Shown here piece after piece: positions 6,463-8,593 of a stretch of 8,593 nucleotides of DNA. Both the position numbers and the translations under genes were made by a program. The notes under the pieces were generated by a model. That model searched no databases. It saw only the letters and a list, made by a program, of their open reading frames with translations, and was not told the origin of the DNA. Position 1 is the stretch's first letter; the number at the start of each line of letters is the position of its first letter. Origin of the DNA: an uncultured Bacteroidales bacterium (GTDB taxonomy: Bacteria; Bacteroidota; Bacteroidia; Bacteroidales; F082); contig CALAZZ010000291.1 of assembly GCA_937926515.1 (NCBI GenBank), positions 1-8,593 of the forward strand, in the 5' to 3' direction.

Positions 6463-8313
6463 CTATTTAATAATCCTTTCTGTTTTTGTGATGACTTCAA
6501 TACCTTGTTTATACAGCTCCTCCATCTTATCACTTGCATCACCGGGGGCAAAACGAGCAAATTCACAATTATTCAGGGTGGCGACAAAGGCTTCAACGAT
6601 TTCGTCTGGTGCTTTTCTTTTGGACAGTACTTCTTTGACCGATTCAACAGAAAGATCAGCCTTAGGCATATTTAATTTATCAGATATATAACCCCACAGT
6701 GCTTGGGACATCTCAGTATAAAATTCATTCTGAGCTTTCCTATGCATATATTTATGTGCAGTTTTAAGTCTTTTTCGTGCAATTTTTGTAGCCTGCCTGT
6801 ACCGTAATAATGATTGGTTTTGATGCAGGCGCGCATTTCTTCTATAATGGTAAAAAATTAGAACAAAAAGTAACAGACTGGCCGTCAGAATAATGAAATA
6901 TAGATTTGAAAAGAAAAAGAAGTTTCCAACAGGTCTCAGGTGGTCATTATTTAACTTTATATGTCTGATATCAGTTCCCAGATAGCGGATCCCTTCCTGT
7001 GATCTTTGTCCCAGACCGGAGGCTATCTCATCATCCGCTCCTTTTTCAACCAATATATCATATGAATCCGTTGTAAGTGATACATATTCATTTCTTCTTG
7101 GATCGAAATAACTAAAAGTAACTGCAGGAATTTTAAAATTTCCTGGTGACCTCGGTATAAGCAAATACTCAATAGTGCGGGTGCCGGAAACACCTGAAGA
7201 GCTTGTTTGTGCCTGAGTGGTCACTTTAGGCTCAAAAACCTCAAAATCGGGCGGTAAGGAGGGCTGTAGGAGATCAATTAGCTCAATATTCCCAGATCCG
7301 TTTATGGTATAGGATAGGGTAAGTGCTTCATTGGTTTTCAACAACTCCTTATCAATGGCAGACCTTATATTGAATTGTCCTACTGCACCAGCGAAATCCT
7401 GTGGACGGCCAGAAAAGGGCAACGATTTGATATCTATCTCCAAGGCATTTGAGACGAGTGTTTTTTGAATATTGCGGATGTTGCGGTTAAAAAAGGGGTC
7501 ATTGAAAAAACTTTCGAACGGATCGCGTGGCCTGCGCCGATCTGCTTGCACACGAATCTGCGCTGTACCTTCAAGCTCCATGGGTTCGATAGTAATCTTT
7601 CCTGTCCGCTGAGGAAAGAGTGCCATTTTACGGATATCAGCGACAACATATTCCTCTCCATCAATAATTTGTGTAGATTGTTTCAATGGTGCGCCTTCAT
7701 CAAGTAGATTCTTAACCCAAAACCCTGGAAATGAAGAAAGCTTGTTTACTGATATTGATGAAACCGGCACTTTGGTAAAAAGCCGGTAGGTTACGATAAT
7801 TTGTTCTCCCAGAGCAGGATTGGTTTTATCTACGATAGCCCTCAAAAACAAATCTTTATCCGTAAGTCCGGCATCAGTATGCTGTTGCTGTTGCCCCGGT
7901 TGTGTGGCTGAGGGAGATTGTGTTCCTGCAGCTTGTACTTTAATTGACAAGGTATTTGATTGGTATTGTTTTCCGTCAACTGTGACTGTCGCAGCATCCA
8001 AATTGATATCACCTTCTTGAGAAGCAACAACCACATAGGTATAAGTTTGGTTAAATGTACGGCTCATCTGTCCATTAATGATCTGAATGCTCGAACTGCT
8101 TGATGTCATAGGCCCTGAAAGGACCCTAAGCCCATTAAATTTAGGGCCGGAAAAATTACTGCCTTCAGCATTTAACTCATAAACAACACGAAACTGCTCT
8201 CCTAGCTCAACAATTTGCTTTGTTGTCGCCTTAAAGAGCACTTCGTCTTCTGCAGCCAGAATCAAAGGGCACAGAATAAAGAATATGAGAATTAACTGAA
8301 GTTTAGTTTTCAT
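6463..8313 (-). CDS. batD: BatD family membrane-anchored protein
   Basis: The product has 616 residues. A signal peptide (hydrophobic 7-20, ending LILAAED) leads into a long periplasmic region of beta-rich, immunoglobulin-like domains: about 22-127, 150-258 and 292-425. The first two are separated by a linker rich in Gln, Ser and Thr (128-148). A single membrane helix lies at 464-488, followed by a basic region (491-526) and a cytoplasmic helical domain of about 90 residues with LWGYISDKLNMPKADLS (539-555). This layout and the motifs GEQFRVVYELNAEG (38-51) and PGNFKIPAVTFSYFDP (390-405) fit the BatD (oxygen tolerance) family. The frame is open upstream to 8418, where it would overlap batC. 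I chose the ATG at 8313 because it starts directly at the signal peptide. batC ends 52 bp upstream and batE starts 7 bp downstream, so the three form an operon. BatD is thought to work with the VWA proteins BatA and BatB, and its exact role is unsettled. Confidence 0.92.
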   Translation of the reverse strand: MKTKLQLILIFFILCPLILAAEDEVLFKATTKQIVELGEQFRVVYELNAEGSNFSGPKFNGLRVLSGPMTSSSSSIQIINGQMSRTFNQTYTYVVVASQEGDINLDAATVTVDGKQYQSNTLSIKVQAAGTQSPSATQPGQQQQHTDAGLTDKDLFLRAIVDKTNPALGEQIIVTYRLFTKVPVSSISVNKLSSFPGFWVKNLLDEGAPLKQSTQIIDGEEYVVADIRKMALFPQRTGKITIEPMELEGTAQIRVQADRRRPRDPFESFFNDPFFNRNIRNIQKTLVSNALEIDIKSLPFSGRPQDFAGAVGQFNIRSAIDKELLKTNEALTLSYTINGSGNIELIDLLQPSLPPDFEVFEPKVTTQAQTSSSGVSGTRTIEYLLIPRSPGNFKIPAVTFSYFDPRRNEYVSLTTDSYDILVEKGADDEIASGLGQRSQEGIRYLGTDIRHIKLNNDHLRPVGNFFFFSNLYFIILTASLLLFVLIFYHYRRNARLHQNQSLLRYRQATKIARKRLKTAHKYMHRKAQNEFYTEMSQALWGYISDKLNMPKADLSVESVKEVLSKRKAPDEIVEAFVATLNNCEFARFAPGDASDKMEELYKQGIEVITKTERIIK

Positions 8314-8365
8314 CTTAGCTATCACTGTTCGTTCATACAAAGATATGCCATTCAACCGCTTTAGC

Positions 8366-8593
8366 TTACCAATCTCTTTCGCGAGCCCTGATGCCGGCTG
8401 ATTGATTCCGCTCTTCATTCAGCTTTTCAAGTGTTTTACGCTCCTCAGCACTAAGTGCTTGCAGCATACGTTCAGCATCCTCCTTGCTTATTTGTGGAGG
8501 CTGTTGAGGCTGCTGTCGTTCCTGCTCCTGGCCATCACCTTGATCCTGCTGTTGTTCTTGTTGCTGTTCCTGTTGGTCTGATTCGTCCTGTTG
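8366..8593 (-). CDS. batC: BatC C-terminal part (5' end beyond the window)
   Basis: An open frame runs in from the right edge and stops at the TAA at 8366-8368, giving the last 75 residues. The first 34 or so are a low-complexity tail rich in Gln, Asp and Glu (over half Gln). A helical ending follows, ISKEDAERMLQALSAEERKT, then LEKLNEERN, and the chain closes in RERDW. A Q/E/D-rich linker followed by an EDAE-type helix and a terminal DW is the typical C-terminus of the TPR protein BatC of Bacteroidota, which stands directly before batD. The TPR part and start lie outside the window. The basic and aromatic final residues may be a contact site for partner proteins (inference). Confidence 0.85.
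   Translation of the reverse strand, partial: QQDESDQQEQQQEQQQDQGDGQEQERQQPQQPPQISKEDAERMLQALSAEERKTLEKLNEERNQSAGIRARERDW

Noticed and set aside
6456..6566. N-terminal extension of batE overlapping the 3' end of batD
   Set aside because: The added residues do not resemble BatE and would bury the signal segment; the overlap is the batD coding sequence read in another frame.
7820..8036. Open frames on both strands inside batD, including a cysteine-run peptide
   Set aside because: The cysteine run is the antisense reading of the Gln-rich linker codons of BatD, not a separate gene.
8314..8418. N-terminal extension of batD overlapping batC
   Set aside because: The signal peptide begins at the ATG at 8313, and the extension overlaps the conserved batC C-terminus.

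Overview
The window looks like chromosomal DNA of a member of the Bacteroidota, most likely in or near the Cytophagales. Four things support this: a large secreted protein ending in a type IX secretion (T9SS) sorting domain, a batC-batD-batE gene order, AT-rich intergenic DNA, and a good match to the Bacteroidota sigma-A promoter (TTTG-N19-TAnnTTTG). The lineage below phylum is inference. I see no insertion sequence, CRISPR array, tRNA, rRNA or sign of recent transfer.

Left part (1-2297). A minus-strand uracil-DNA glycosylase gene (ung) is divergent from a plus-strand pair: a 42-residue lipoprotein that is too short for usual gene calling, then a 261-residue exported protein of unknown function, probably an outer-membrane beta-barrel. 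The 231 bp between the ung ATG and the lipoprotein ATG hold a long interrupted hairpin, a short inverted repeat lying over a candidate promoter, and a perfect 14-bp palindrome ending 1 bp before the lipoprotein start codon. A single-domain rhodanese gene converges on the barrel gene with only 2 bp between the stop codons.

Middle part (2298-5687). A 986-residue secreted beta-propeller protein with Asp-box (BNR) repeats and a C-terminal T9SS sorting domain is encoded on the minus strand. It has its own candidate promoters in the 291-bp gap upstream and a hairpin terminator candidate downstream.

Right part (5688-8593). This is the 3' end of a Bacteroidota bat (aerotolerance-type) operon on the minus strand: the glutamine-rich tail of BatC (cut by the window edge), BatD and BatE. 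BatD has a large periplasmic region and one membrane anchor. BatE combines TPR repeats, two membrane helices and an SH3-like domain. The proteins probably act together at the cell envelope with BatA/BatB-type VWA proteins expected beyond the right edge.

Most of the window is ordinary core-genome content. The least explained part is the tiny lipoprotein plus barrel pair and the symmetric DNA upstream of it. No clearly new system is evident.
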